From assembly GCA_947311845.1 (NCBI GenBank), contig CAMZMU010000069.1, positions 8,735,875-8,799,874 of the forward strand: a stretch of DNA of 64,000 nucleotides, given 5' to 3'. The notes below the pieces were generated by a model. It worked only from the letters and a program-made list of their open reading frames with translations. It was not told where the DNA came from and searched no databases. Each line of letters starts with the position of its first letter. Position 1 is the stretch's first letter. Positions 29,334-40,870 of the stretch are shown here, one piece after another. This stretch comes from Poa pratensis. Lineage: Eukaryota > Streptophyta > Magnoliopsida > Poales > Poaceae. The translations under genes were made by a program, and so were the position numbers.

Positions 29334-32023
29334 ATGTCGTCTTCGCTCCAGCTTTCCACGTCCGTGGGCGCTCTCGTCTTCGTCCCTGCTGCGCCCGCCA
29401 CCTCTGGCATCGCCCAGCCGGCCGTCCGTCTCGACGCCACCAACTTCATGCCTTCCCGAACCTCGCCGGTGCCGGTTTCTACGGCTATCTCGACGGCACC
29501 ATGGCCGCTCCTGCGAAGACCGTCAAGCAAGGATCGGGGGATGATGCTGTTGACGTCCCAAACCCAGCCTACACCTCATGGTGGGTCACGGACCAGAGGG
29601 TCCTTGGCCTTCTCCTCGGCTCCATGGAGCCCGACATCGCCTACCAACTCATCGGGTGTCCGACTGCTGCCGCGGCCTGGACCACCGTCCACACCATGTT
29701 CGGCGCTCAGAGCCGTGCCAACGTTCGGCACATCCGTCGCCAACTCCAATCGCTGCGGAAGGAGGAGCTGACCGCAGCGCAGTACATGCACAAGATGAAG
29801 TCTCTCGCCGATTGCATGGCGGCCGCCGGAGTCTCTATCTCCGATGATGAGCTTGTGGACTACATCATCACTGGCCTCGGTCCTGCGTTCAACGCGATCG
29901 CGGCGTCTCTCACCGTCGGTAATCGTTCGGTGACTTACTCCGATTTTTACACCCATATTCTCTCGTTCGAGGCTCTCCAGGCACAACAGATTCAGTCTGT
30001 GGAGTGGACGTCCTCGGCGAATGCTGCGTCGCGGCCCGGTCCGTTCCCCAACATCGGCCGCCCACGCCCCTCGGAGTATCCTCCCGCCCAGTATGGCGGG
30101 GGTCGCCCTGCTGAGCCCTACTAGCACGGGCAAGGTCGCCCATATGACGGCGGCAATGACCGCCAGAACTACGGTGGGTACGGCGGTGGAGGTGGCGGTG
30201 GCAACCGCCCCAACACCACGCAGCAAAACGGTGGCAACGGGCGCTCTGGCAAGAAGCAGCGTCCTCGTTGCCAGCTATGCGGCTTTTGGGGGCATGTGGC
30301 CTCCGATTGCCGCAACCGCTACAACCACGACTTCCGCGGAAACTCCTACAACAATCAGCGTTCCGGCAACACTGCCTCCACGAGTTCTACTGCTACGCCT
30401 CCCTGGTTGATGGACACCGGGGCAATGGATCACTTCACCAATGATCTCGAGCGCCTCCACTATCACGAGCGCTATGGCGGGAAGGATCATGTTCAAGTGG
30501 CTAATGGTACAGGTTTGTCTATTTCGCATATTGGTCATTCGAATTTAGCCGGTTCCATTCGCTTGAACAACGTCCTTCACGTTCCACACATTAGCCAAAA
30601 TCTCCTCTCCGTGTATCGCCTAGTATCTGACAATGACGTTTTTGTTGAATTTCACCGTCATTTTTTCTGTGTTAAGGACAAGGCCACGCGGAGAATTCTG
30701 CTTCACGGTAGGAGTCAAGATGGGCTCTATCCGATTCCATATAATCGAGCATCCGCGTCAACCCCCCCTCGTCAGGCTAGCTCCAGCGTCAAGGTCTCAT
30801 CGTCCCAGTGGCATCAGCGTTTTGGTCATCCCTCGAATAATGTAGTGCAAAACATTGTTAAGTTTCATGATTTACCGTGTTTACCATCACCAAATTCTGT
30901 CTGTGATGCTTGTCAGCGTGCTATCTATGGTCTTAAGCAGTCTCCCCGGGCTTGGTATGCTCGCTTGAGTGCTCGTATTCATCAGCTGGGGTTTACTTCT
31001 TCCAAGGCTGACACCTCGTTGTTCATCTTCTCCCATGGTGATGTTCAGATCTACATGTTGGTCTATGTTGATGATATTGTCATTGTTGGCTCGAGTCCTG
31101 TTGCTGTGGAGCGTTTGGTACACTCTCTAGCTGACACTTTTCCCATTAAAGATCTTGGGGTGTTGGAATATTTTCTTGGACTTGAAGCGGCTTACACTTC
31201 CGGGGGCATGACATTGACTCAACGTAAGTATGCACTTGATCTTCTTCATCGTGTCAGCATGGAGAACTGCAAGCCTGCTTCAACTCCGTTGTATCCTTCG
31301 GAGCGTCTTGCTAGGAATACCGGCCCACCATTAGGTACTAAAGACTCTTTCCGGTACCGCAGCATTGTTGGTGGTTTACAGTATTTGACTCTCACACGTC
31401 CGGATATTTCCTTTGCCGTCAACAAAGTGTGTCAGTTTCTCGCCCAGCCTACTGAGGTGCACTGGGAAGCGGTTAAGCGCATCTTGCGCTATGTTAGAGG
31501 AACTCTGAACACTGGTTTGGCTATCCACAAGTCCCCTTCTGTGGGTATTAGCATCTTCACTGACGCTGACTGGGCAGGATGTGTAGATGATCGTCGTTCC
31601 ACTGGAGGTTTTGCGATCTTTGTTGGATCTAATCTTGTGTCGTGGAGCTCGAAGAAGCAGCCTACCGTCTCGCGGTCTAGTACAGAGGCAGAGTACAAGT
31701 CTCTGGCAAATGGCGCTGCAGAAGCTATGTGGATTGATACATTGCTCCAAGAGCTTAGAGTTACTCGGCAGCGTGTACCCATTTTGTGGTGTGATAATCT
31801 AGGGGCGACTTACCTAATAGTAAATCCGGTGTTTCACGCTCGTACCAAGCACATTGAGATCGATTTTCATTTTGTGCGCGAGCAAGTTGCCGATGGTGCT
31901 TTGGAGGTGAGGTTTATCTCTTCTGATGATCAGTTGGCTGATATATTTACCAAACCAGCCACACGACAGATGTTAGACCGATTCAAGACCAATCTAAATC
32001 TTGTATGTACTAGTTTAGATTGA
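29334..32023 (+). pseudogene. Broken copia gag-pol reading frame
   Basis: The gag ATG at 29334 starts a normal copia N-terminus (MSSSLQLSTS), but the frame is lost near 29445-29460 and Gag continues in the frame of 29288-30124. That frame has an in-frame TAG at 30122-30124 and then reads on to the TGA at 32021-32023. Visible parts: the Gag body (29500-30000), CCHC knuckle [14 protein letters not shown] (30269-30310), protease DTG (30413-30421), the pre-integrase HQRFGH and CDACQRA, then directly [11 protein letters not shown] of reverse transcriptase. Next come YVDD (31064-31075) and RNase H blocks TDADWAGC and STEAEY. The integrase core and the front of RT are missing between them; the junction lies within gcta at 30920-30923, in frame. 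Not functional alone. Confidence 0.9.
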
Positions 32024-32030
32024 GGGGAAG

Positions 32031-32151
32031 TATTAGAATCTGTATACGGTGCTTGTACCGTATTGTACATGTAATTGTATTGTACCTCTGTCATGCTATA
32101 TAAAGAGATCAACGGAGAGCACGTTGCTCTACCGAAACCCTAATCAAAACT
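32031..32151 (+). repeat. 3' LTR of the copia element
   Basis: 121 bp, identical to 28945-29065; preceded by the polypurine tract. Confidence 0.93.
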
Positions 32152-32156
32152 GTGTA

Positions 32157-32791
32157 CAGATCTGATGAATAAATATGAAAGTACAACATAGATATTTCGA
32201 TGGAAAAGGGGTACACCAGCTTAGACTAATCATCAAGGGGGTGAGGCACCATTTTGTTTCAGTTCGCAGATTCAGAGTTCAACACCCCGTGTGCTTAAAT
32301 ATGCACTGTTTCTCAGATTTTAGAACCATCTTTTGCTAACTAAAAGCAAGTGAATCATCTGCTCTTGTCTAGTGTAATACCAGGTAGAGTGGTTTTAATT
32401 AAGAACAAGTGTAGTTCTGTAACTTTCAGCAAGAGTTTTTTAGCTCAGTAGTTTCAGTTTCAAGTGACAATTTAAGTGAGCTTCTGTTCTGCAGTCTAAT
32501 GAAATGCCAAAGTAAGATTCTTTCAAATGGCTCCTACTAACTAGTACCAGTGTGGTGTGCTAATATCAGTTGAACACATGTATACTAGAAGTCTGTTTGT
32601 TCATCTAACACCATGTCCTGTAGTATATATACGTGTGTACTGATTCATCTATGTAAATACACAAAACATTTGCTCCAGAAAGTCGTGTCCTATATATAGT
32701 GCCATGCTTGCATGTTAAGTAGGATTACATGTAAGAGCTAAAACTGAACCATGAGATTAGATTTATGACGTTTCCTCGCAGCAGTCTGTAG
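32157..32791. other. Intergenic, nothing recognised
   Basis: AT-rich sequence between the copia and LINE insertions. Confidence 0.4.
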
Positions 32792-33281
32792 CAGAGTACA
32801 TCTCTATTTTTGGCAATTGGCTAAACGGTGTGGTCCATAGGTTTGAACTCTTTAGCAGGATGGGAGCGATTGCCGTTATTTGGTCGCTCTGGCTATGTAG
32901 AAATGACAAGGTTTTTAACGATAAAAATGCTTCTGTTATGCAGGTTATCTACCGGTGCACAACAACGTTACGAGCATGGTCGGCCCTGCAACGTGTGGAG
33001 CACCGAGACTTGTTTTTGGAGGTGGCGTTGCATTTGGAGGCCGCGGCGAGGGAGTTATTCTCCCAGGATGGCCACATAGTTTTCGGATAGACCTACCACC
33101 AGCATAGGCGTCTTTACAATTTCTCATCATGATATGTAATTCGCCTTTTTATTTCTGTCTTAGATTTTGGTGAACTGGTGAACTGTGGCTGTGTGCATCC
33201 TAGTTATGCAGAGGCCGGGTGTAATGCTTAAACCTTTTAAGTAATAAAATCCTTTTATTAAAAAAAACAGAGTACATCTCT
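32792..33281 (+). mobile_element. 5'-truncated LINE 3' end
   Basis: A 14 bp duplication, cagagtacatctct, at 32792-32805 and 33268-33281 encloses 462 bp ending in ttattaaaaaaa. The ORF at 32830-33090 contains the end of a LINE reverse transcriptase ORF: the Trp-rich zf-RVT-type end (VIWSLWLCRNDKVFNDKNAS) and a basic C-terminus. A 3' UTR with an aataaa-like signal (taataaaat) precedes the tail. A typical dead-on-arrival insertion. Confidence 0.88.
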
Positions 33282-34311
33282 GAATTTAAAAACATCCGGG
33301 CGCACTAATTTAAATATGTGTGGTATGGCTCGAGTATAGCTGATTGTCCGAATATGGGCAGAGAGAGTGAAGGCATTGTTAGATCAGGATCTGGGAGGCA
33401 TGGATATGAATCATTTGGTCCATTAGATGTCGTGACATTAGGATCTGAACTTGAACTATACATAGATGCTATTCTTAAGAGATCAGCTAACCATCCGTAC
33501 CACAACTACACTATACCAGACCATTAATTTCAGAAAAAGGAACCAGTGTCCAGTAACAAAGATCTCATTTAACTTGAACCTTTGTTTAGAGAACAACACC
33601 GCTACTGTAGCAGGTACTTCGTTGTCGATAGCGGAATTTGGTTTCATGAAACTTCAAGCCAAATTTAATTTGTTATTCAGCTCTTTTTGTTATTCATGAA
33701 CTAGCTTATAACTGATCTAATTTAGATGGGACCATTCCACTGAATTCAAATGACCATCATCTGACCTTGCTTCGCCGGTTCAGATTTAGTTCTGTGTCAA
33801 TGAACAAATATCGCAAGCGTCGGAAGTCTTCAATGGGGCGTACGAGGTAGCAAGCCATGTCCTGCACTTGCATTTGTATCTCCAGTTTACCAATAATAAC
33901 AATTTTGCTGGACTGTGCAATACAAGATCATCAAACTAGCATTATACCCTCACCGATATATATATGCTTGGTTTAGTCACAGTAGTTAAGTCCCAGGTTA
34001 TTCCTTCTACCTAGCAGTAGCATTTAAGTGACCAATTAGGTAACCAAATATCAGTCCTGCTCACTCTAGTACATGAGGGAGGTAGATGAATTGATTTAGG
34101 CACATCTCATGTTTGAAGGAAACAGATAAGCTTGTTACGACAGTGATGTTGTCCCGCTAGGTCATAGGGATTGCGAGCCGAAGACAATGATCCGTAGGCC
34201 GTTGGTCGTCCTACAAAAGTAGGAAGCAACTATCAATTCACTTGAAGCACTAGTATGGACTCAAAGTATTGTTTGTCCATAGAAGCAACCTGCTCGGCAG
34301 AAATCCATATC
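33282..34311. other. Intergenic with possible exon remnants
   Basis: 33346-33490 and 33778-33848 read as short exon-like stretches (for example FGPLDVVTLGSELELYIDAI and SMNKYRKRRKSSMGRTR). The second has an acceptor-like cag before it and a GT after it. I do not recognise the protein; these may be relics of a gene fragment. Confidence 0.25.
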
Positions 34312-34658
34312 GGGTCATGGGTGCAAATGCACTCACTGCTTAAAATACGATTTTAAAATATCAAAAAATTCAAAATACAAATTTCAGATATACTTTAAAG
34401 ACATTTTATGTTAGCACAAAAAGTTTCGCGAAGAAGAGACTTTTTTGTGACATGTAAAAAAGACAAATCCGGGCGCTCCAAAATGACTTTGTACGATGCA
34501 TTTTTTGTCTTTTTTGTACAAGTCACAAAAAATATCTTTTCTCCGTCAAACTTTTTTGCTAACACAAAATGTTCTGGCGTATATCCGTTTTTTAGCATTT
34601 TTGCCATTTTGAAAAAATTAAAATGTTTACACAACAGGTGCATCTTCACCCGTGACTC
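34312..34658. mobile_element. Long-arm foldback MITE
   Basis: About 347 bp whose two halves are inverted copies. The left starts gggtcatgggtgcaaatgca and the right ends tgcatcttcacccgtgactc. Inside, gttagcacaaaaagttt pairs with aacttttttgctaacacaaa, and ttttttgtgacatgtaaaa with acaagtcacaaaaaat. The transcript would form a long hairpin, a possible small-RNA source. Confidence 0.75.
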
Positions 34659-35613
34659 AAAACGTCATTGTCCCCTGCTCTGTCCAAGCGGACAATTTGT
34701 CCATGGAAGCCGATTTTTGGTACATTAAAGTTGAGAGCACAGATTAGCCCATTTGTGTTTATTGGATGGAAAACCATATTTTGTTGAAGCGTGTGAACTC
34801 AGGCAAAGAGCGATTCCAAACCATGATTGTTTTTGAACGAAATTCCCCATATGTTAAATATCTATTAAATCGAAGCAAGTTCAATTTACAGTAGAAATTG
34901 ATTCTTCGGTCAACACTCGACACAAGCATAATTTCTAAAGACAGAACAAAACATCTACTTTTTTTTTAAACGTGAGGCAAAAGTTTTACCCCATTCTATT
35001 GATTATTTGTCCAGTTAATTACGGAAAAACCGGAACATGTACTAATGATGTCGAAGCAAATTCTAGTCGCACTACAAGCATGGTACAATAACAAAGCAAA
35101 AAATGTTTATAATACTACCTAAGGAAGTTAGCAAGAAAGTTCTTTTTTTAAGAAGCAAACCACGAGAATCTGGTGGCTTAAAATCTCTAAATTGTTTCCT
35201 AAAACAACGTACGAGTTGTTCAAACAGGACATTAAGTCCACGTCAATATCTCTCACGTAATTAGCTTCAAAATTTGACTTAATTTACAAGAGCAGTTACG
35301 GAAACTCAACATAATTATTGCAAATCCCAATAGAATTAGTCGACAGCATCCGATGGGAACTAAATATCCGGGTCAAATGATTTTCCAAAAAAAAGACGCC
35401 ATAAAACTCTCTGCTGTGTCAACTCAAACACAATCCGGTTTGTCTCCATTTTTTTCGCACGATGGAATAGAACATGGACGTCCCTGGAGTGTTCCGACGT
35501 TTGGATTCCAATCGGAACCCGATAGGGCGATAGGTAATATTTACCAAATAACCGTTGCACGCAGTTATTTTCTAGGAGAAGAGAATACCCTGGAGGAGTC
35601 ATAAAGCCGGGCG
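34659..35613. other. Intergenic with LINE tail remnants
   Basis: A T9 run at about 34960 followed by aaacgtgaggcaaaagtttt is the reverse of a retroelement 3' end common in cereals. No gene is supported in the rest. Confidence 0.35.
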
Positions 35614-36426
35614 ATGCTAGCTTTCGCACGTGCGAGCGATTAGGATTGCTCGCACGGTTTCTAACCGAGCTGTACGTCCCGATTTGGAAAATCTGCGCGT
35701 GCCCACCTATTCCTTTTCTGGCCCACTTGCGCGCAGCTCTATTCCCTTTCCGCTCTCGTTTCGGTGGGCTGCTGACGTATGTGTACGATTACAACAGTTA
35801 CTATTCCCTTTAAGCGCGTCAACGTTTCGAGTTTCGCTCGCACAAAAATTTGGAAGACCTGGGAAACTATTCCCTTTTGGCGCCAAAACATAAAAAATGG
35901 TTTAAGTACTAAAACAAATCTCAGTAGAAAAACTAATTCCCTTTTTGGGATGGTGATTTTTAGGGTAAAATAAAATGGGTGGGTGATCGAAAAATCCCAC
36001 TTTCAACTAGTGTAAGAAAATTGAACAAAAAGAACTACCACTTCCTACTAGTGTAAAAACAAATTGAACAAAAGAAAATCTCATTTCGTGTTAAAGGGGA
36101 AATAAATATTTCACCAAAAAAAATTCATCAGCCACTACAAAAATAAGAACTTTAGAAAAAAGATCACTAACTAATTCAATCTAAGAATAAAAATCAAATT
36201 CCCTTTTTCGGACAGTGAAATTTCAGGGTAAAAATGGGTGGAGCATAACACAACAAACTATCGCTGCCATCCTCATGTCTCCTTTTGCTAGGCAAAACAT
36301 CCAGCAGTTCTGCATCAACAGTTATGAATTACAAGTTGTCGTAAAAATAGGAATGAACAAACATTTACCATAATAGCTACCTAAGCTGGTTGTACCAACA
36401 GTCTAGCATGCAGATACCTCTATTCC

Positions 36427-36910
36427 CTTTGATTGTCGTTGGATCCTTCTTCTCCTTGGCTATTCGAAAAACATCAAACTAAAGGTCTGCCATGGATGTT
36501 GAAACCTGCAAATGTCACACTTCACAGTCAAAAATAGGGGAATAGCATGTGCCTGTCCACACACTAGCATAGATGAGATGCAGGTATAAACAACAATATG
36601 CAAAGATAAGATGATATGTTACCGTTGTAAATTCAGAGCTAGAAGTACCACACAGGTCAATTAGCTTTAGTTTGTCAACTTTTTGAGCTGCAGCAGGTAT
36701 CAGGAATGGTTCAGTACTACAAGAGGCAAGTCACTTATACTGTTATACATAAGCAGTAAACATACAGAATGGACCATTGTTACTGATTCTGTTATCACCT
36801 TATGCCTCTTTGCAAATAAATAGAATGCCGTTGCTGTAAACACTGGCCGACGAAAGTCTGTGCTTGAGCGGCGAGAAGAAGGCAATGCAGCCAAGAAACG
36901 CTCCTTGTAG
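36427..36910 (-). pseudogene. ORC6: ORC6 (origin recognition complex subunit 6) fragment
   Basis: Three exons of the C-terminal half of plant ORC6, with introns kept, on the minus strand: 36910-36799, 36687-36623 and 36505 to about 36427. Exon one encodes YKERFLAALPSSRRSSTDF onward; exon two encodes VDKLKLIDLCGTSSSEF; exon three encodes VSTSMADL and KEKKDPTTIKG. Damage: exon two has two extra A bases after ctcaaa, shifting frame, and in exon three the Cys codon after MADL is TAG. N-terminal exons and the true stop are absent. ORC6 helps load MCM2-7 at replication origins; this copy cannot make it. Intact introns show DNA-level capture, not retroposition, which fits a Pack-MULE. Confidence 0.85.
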
Positions 36911-38029
36911 CTGAAATATTGAAAAAGTTGCCTTCAGTACATCCTTCAATACATGCATGGATGTCTGGGCATGTGCCAATACGCTCTATTTGCATTGCAA
37001 TTCCAAATCATGATCAGTATGTACTCATGTTACAACACAATTGTCATAGCATATATCCTTTTGAACTTCTGGAAGTACAAGATCTGTTGAATTATGACAA
37101 GGTGTTTTACTTTCTTGTCATGTGGTTGTTCTGTGATTAGCAACAAAGACAGAAAAAACGCACATGTTTTTCCGTGGATTTCCAGATTCTATACTGCTAT
37201 ATTAGTTGCAGGTTGTTGTACGACATAAATCAGCACTGCACCGTCTAAATTCCTTTGCTAAAGGATTGTTCCTGTTATGAGTCCTGAAAGAGGAGTACAT
37301 TTTCTTGTCTAGTATTCTTGCAGTTAATATTTTTCACTGTACCGTGATTTGGTTATTAAGCTGCTATTGAAGTTTACTAGTTGCAAGAGATTTTATTAGC
37401 TAATTAAGCATGCAAACATATATATAGAACTGAGGTATTCTATTTCACACATCAGATTTATGATCTATTACTAATTCTGGTTAATCTGTTTCAAAAGTTT
37501 CATAACACCCTTTGCTTGGTTCCCGCAAAAAATTACCTTCTTGCTTTGTTGGGGAAGATGGTGGAATGCTCTAGCATTGCTATGAAATGATACATGAGCA
37601 TGCACTGACAAAAGTACTTGCAGTAGGCCCTCTTCCCTGATTGCATTGTTAGGAACCGGACAAAATACATCTTCATTTACTCGTGCACTGCCTGACCATG
37701 TGCTTTTACAATTTGTATCCGGCTACCTATACATGTAGACGTATGTGAGCATGCTAAATACTTCCATTTCCGTGTAAATTCGTGCATGATTGTACCATTC
37801 AAAATTTCAACTAGAATACAGGACCGGGAGGAGTAATAGGGCGAAGTAAGACATAAAATTTATCAGGTTTCTTCTTAGTCTTCGTGGACCACTAGAGGGA
37901 AATTTACCTGGAGTCCTGGACAAATGTAAATTTCCAATTCCATTGAGCAGTAGCACCCATTGTCGCATCGGTGGTATCCATTCCAAAAGGTCCAATCTTG
38001 TCGGAGGGAGTAGTGAAAATGTAAAACAA
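36911..38029. other. Interior of the TIR element, no gene
   Basis: AT-rich. Upstream ORC6 exons were looked for on the minus strand and not found. Confidence 0.4.
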
Positions 38030-39240
38030 CTCGGATTACCAAAGTACATAACAAACGAGTTACCAAGGCTAAACTAGCATGATGTTACCACCTATGTAGC
38101 AAACAAGTTACCAATGCTAATAAGCTAGTCGAAGATTACCAAGCATATAGCAAACAAGTTACCAATGGTGAAAATGTAGATGATTACCAAATATCTAGCA
38201 AAAAAGTTAGCAAACTTGAACTATTAAAATACCAAGTACATAACAGATGAGTTACCAAGGCTGAACTAGCATGATGTTACCAACTATATAGCAAACAAAT
38301 TACCGAATCTAAAAAGTTAGTCGAAGATTACCAAGCATAGAGCAAACAAGTTACCAATGGTAAAATCGAGAGAAAGATTACCAAATATCTAGCAAAAAAA
38401 TTACCAAACTTGAACTATTAAGATACCAATACATAACAAATGAGTTACCAAGGCTACAAACTAGCATGATGTTACCAAGTATATAGCAAACAAGTTACCG
38501 AATCTAAAAAGCTAGTCGAAGATTACCAAGCATAGAGCAAACAAGTTACCAAAGGTGAAAATGTAGATGATTACCAAATATCTAGCAAAAAAGTTAGCAA
38601 GCTTGAACTATTAAAATACCAAGTACATAACAGATGAGTTATCAAGGCTGAACTAGCATGATGTTACCAACTATATAGCAAACAAATTACCGAATCTAAA
38701 AAGTTAGTCGAAAATTACCAAGCATAGAGCAAACAAGTTACCAATGGTAAAATTGAGAGAAAGATTACCAAATATCTAGCAAAAAAATTACCAAACTTGA
38801 ACTATTAAGATACCAATACATAACAAATGAGTTACCAAGGCTAAACTAGCATGATGTTACCAAGTATATAGCAAACAAGTTATCGAATCTGAGAAGCTAG
38901 TCGAAGATTACCAAGCATAGAGCAAACAAGTTACCAAGGGTGAAAATCTGGATGATTACCAAGTATATAGCAAAAAATTTAGCAAAGCTTGAACTATTAT
39001 GATACCGAGTACATAACAAATGAGTTATCAAGGCTAAGCTAGCATGATGTTAACAACTACATAGCAAACAAGTTACCGATCTAAAAAGTTAGTCGAAGAT
39101 TACCAAGCATAGAGCAAACAAGTTCCCAATGGTAAAATCGAGAGAAAGATTACCAAATATCTATTAAAAAAGTTACCAAACTTGAACTATTAAGATATAA
39201 CCAAAAACATAACAAACGAGTTACCAAGGCTATACCCACA
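38030..39240. repeat. Hierarchical tandem array, ~48 / 193 / 386 bp
   Basis: The phrase ctagcatgatgtta recurs at 38074, 38266, 38461, 38653, 38846 and 39039: spacings 192, 195, 192, 193 and 193. Each 193 bp unit is built of shorter ttacca...tagcaaa blocks of roughly 48 bp. Units alternate between type A (ggtgaaaatgtagatga with gttagcaa) and type B (ggtaaaatcgagagaaag with ttaagatacc), giving a ~386 bp dimer repeated three times. Confidence 0.9.
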
Positions 39241-40269
39241 GACTGAACATAGTTGGATCATGAGCAACAGAACCTTTACGATATGCTTTTGTCTTGGTGC
39301 ATTCACATCCATGTCAATATGACATAACAAATTTCCATCATATATTGAGTGAACATCATTTCAATAAAAAGGGAGGCCAAGACTTACCTAGGTTCCAAGT
39401 ATTGTATTCAAAAATAAATCTATGGTGAACAGCAACCATGACAAAGCTGCTCTCAAATTGATATTGTATTCTTGTTACAAGAATTCCTATGAAACCTACA
39501 CTCACCAGTAAGAGAGTTCCCATAGATGGATTCGCATAGATCTTGATCTAAATTCAAATGACTTCTTACATGAATGAAAAAAATCAAATGACTTCTTACA
39601 AGCATTAAAAGGAACGCTGAGTAGCTATACGGTAGATAACTGGGATGTCTCCCTTAGTTATAGCAAAAGGACAAGAAGACAACATGAAAGATTATACCAG
39701 AAGGACAAGAACACATCATGACAGATTATACCAAAAGGACAAGAATAACAGAAGACAACAAATAAGAGGGATCTATAATTCTTCATAATACACAGCTGAT
39801 AGAGCTACAAGTTGTCTCCTTCTAAATCAGGCCACCTGCACATGTTAACAAGCCCATGAATCAGATGTGGATGTCTTCTAACCAAACATAATAATGATAT
39901 GAAGGGAACGGAATTCTTAGTGTCACATTCAGATGTACAGGTTAAAATAACCAACACAATCAGATGTGGATGCCTTCTAACCAGCACAATAATGTACATC
40001 TTAAAATGTTCAGTTAACAATCAAAAGTTGTGCTAGCAGCTACCATTCTTAGTGTCACATTCTTAATTTCTGCTGCAGATTCTTAATTTCTGCTGCAGAT
40101 AGTTCGTGTTCGTTTCTCTCAGCAAAGATAAATGGAGATACATAAGAAATCACAACTAGCAAAAATAAAGAAAATTTGGCCAATCGTAGTGCTATAGGAA
40201 GAGGATTCTATATGACCTTGCAATCGAAGATGACCAAGTGAATCCATAAACGGCAAAAACCACCGTCCC
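39241..40269. other. Interior of the TIR element, no gene
   Basis: AT-rich sequence with small local repeats (aatcagatgtggatg at about 39858 and 39959; ttcttaatttctgctgcagat twice near 40060-40100). Confidence 0.4.
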
Positions 40270-40870
40270 GTCGGTGTTGACGTTGAGACGAAGGAGCATG
40301 GCTGTGACCGAACGGTCACCACCCCACAACCACCACATCCGAGAGCCGCACGACACGGCTATGCAGGTGGCGCGAAGAAGGGTGCGAGGCAGGGCTGGGC
40401 AAGCCGAGGAGGTCGGGAGGACGGAGCTCGGCGCTGGGGGAGGTCATCGGGGCCTGGGGAGGACGCCGGGGAGACGAGGAGGAGGGTTCGCTGGGGCGGC
40501 AGCTAGGATCCGCTCCTCCTCCAGACCCTGGATCCCGGTTCGGATGGGAGGTGGCCGTCGGGGAGGATGGTTCTCCGGGGCTCCGCTCCTCCTCCTTATC
40601 CTGGACGGGCCCAGATTATCGGCTGCGGCGGGCGTAGGGGGTGGAGGGAGGGCGCCGGGGAGGAGCCGAGGAGAGGTCGCCGGGAGGAGCGGCGCGCTGG
40701 ATCGAGATGCGGAGGCGAACGGCGGAAGGGATGAGTCAGGTCAGAGCTCACCGGTCAGAGCTGGGAGGGCTCGGGAGGATTAAGAAAAAGAAAGGGAATG
40801 GGAGGCTGCCGAAATAGGTAGTAAGTGAAAAAACAGAAAGGGAATGGGAGTCAGGCGCGCCGCGACGGAG
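40270..40870. other. GC-rich right part of the TIR element
   Basis: Open in several frames on both strands. On the minus strand an ATG near 40300 is followed by a splice-like gtcata at about 40215, so it could be a first exon of a captured or element gene. The protein is not recognisable. Confidence 0.3.

Larger units (their letters stand above)
28945..32151 (+). mobile_element. Ty1/copia LTR retrotransposon, integrase deleted
   Basis: A 3,207 bp element flanked by the 5 bp duplication gtgta (28940-28944 and 32152-32156). The two 121 bp LTRs (28945-29065 and 32031-32151) are identical base for base. They begin TATTAG and end AAAACT, i.e. TA...CT rather than TG...CA. PBS tggtatcagagc (29066-29077) matches initiator tRNA-Met; the polypurine tract gaggggaag lies just before the 3' LTR. 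The internal part keeps gag, protease, the C-terminal half of reverse transcriptase and RNase H but lacks the integrase core. Identical LTRs mean a recent insertion, so it was probably mobilised in trans. Confidence 0.93.
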
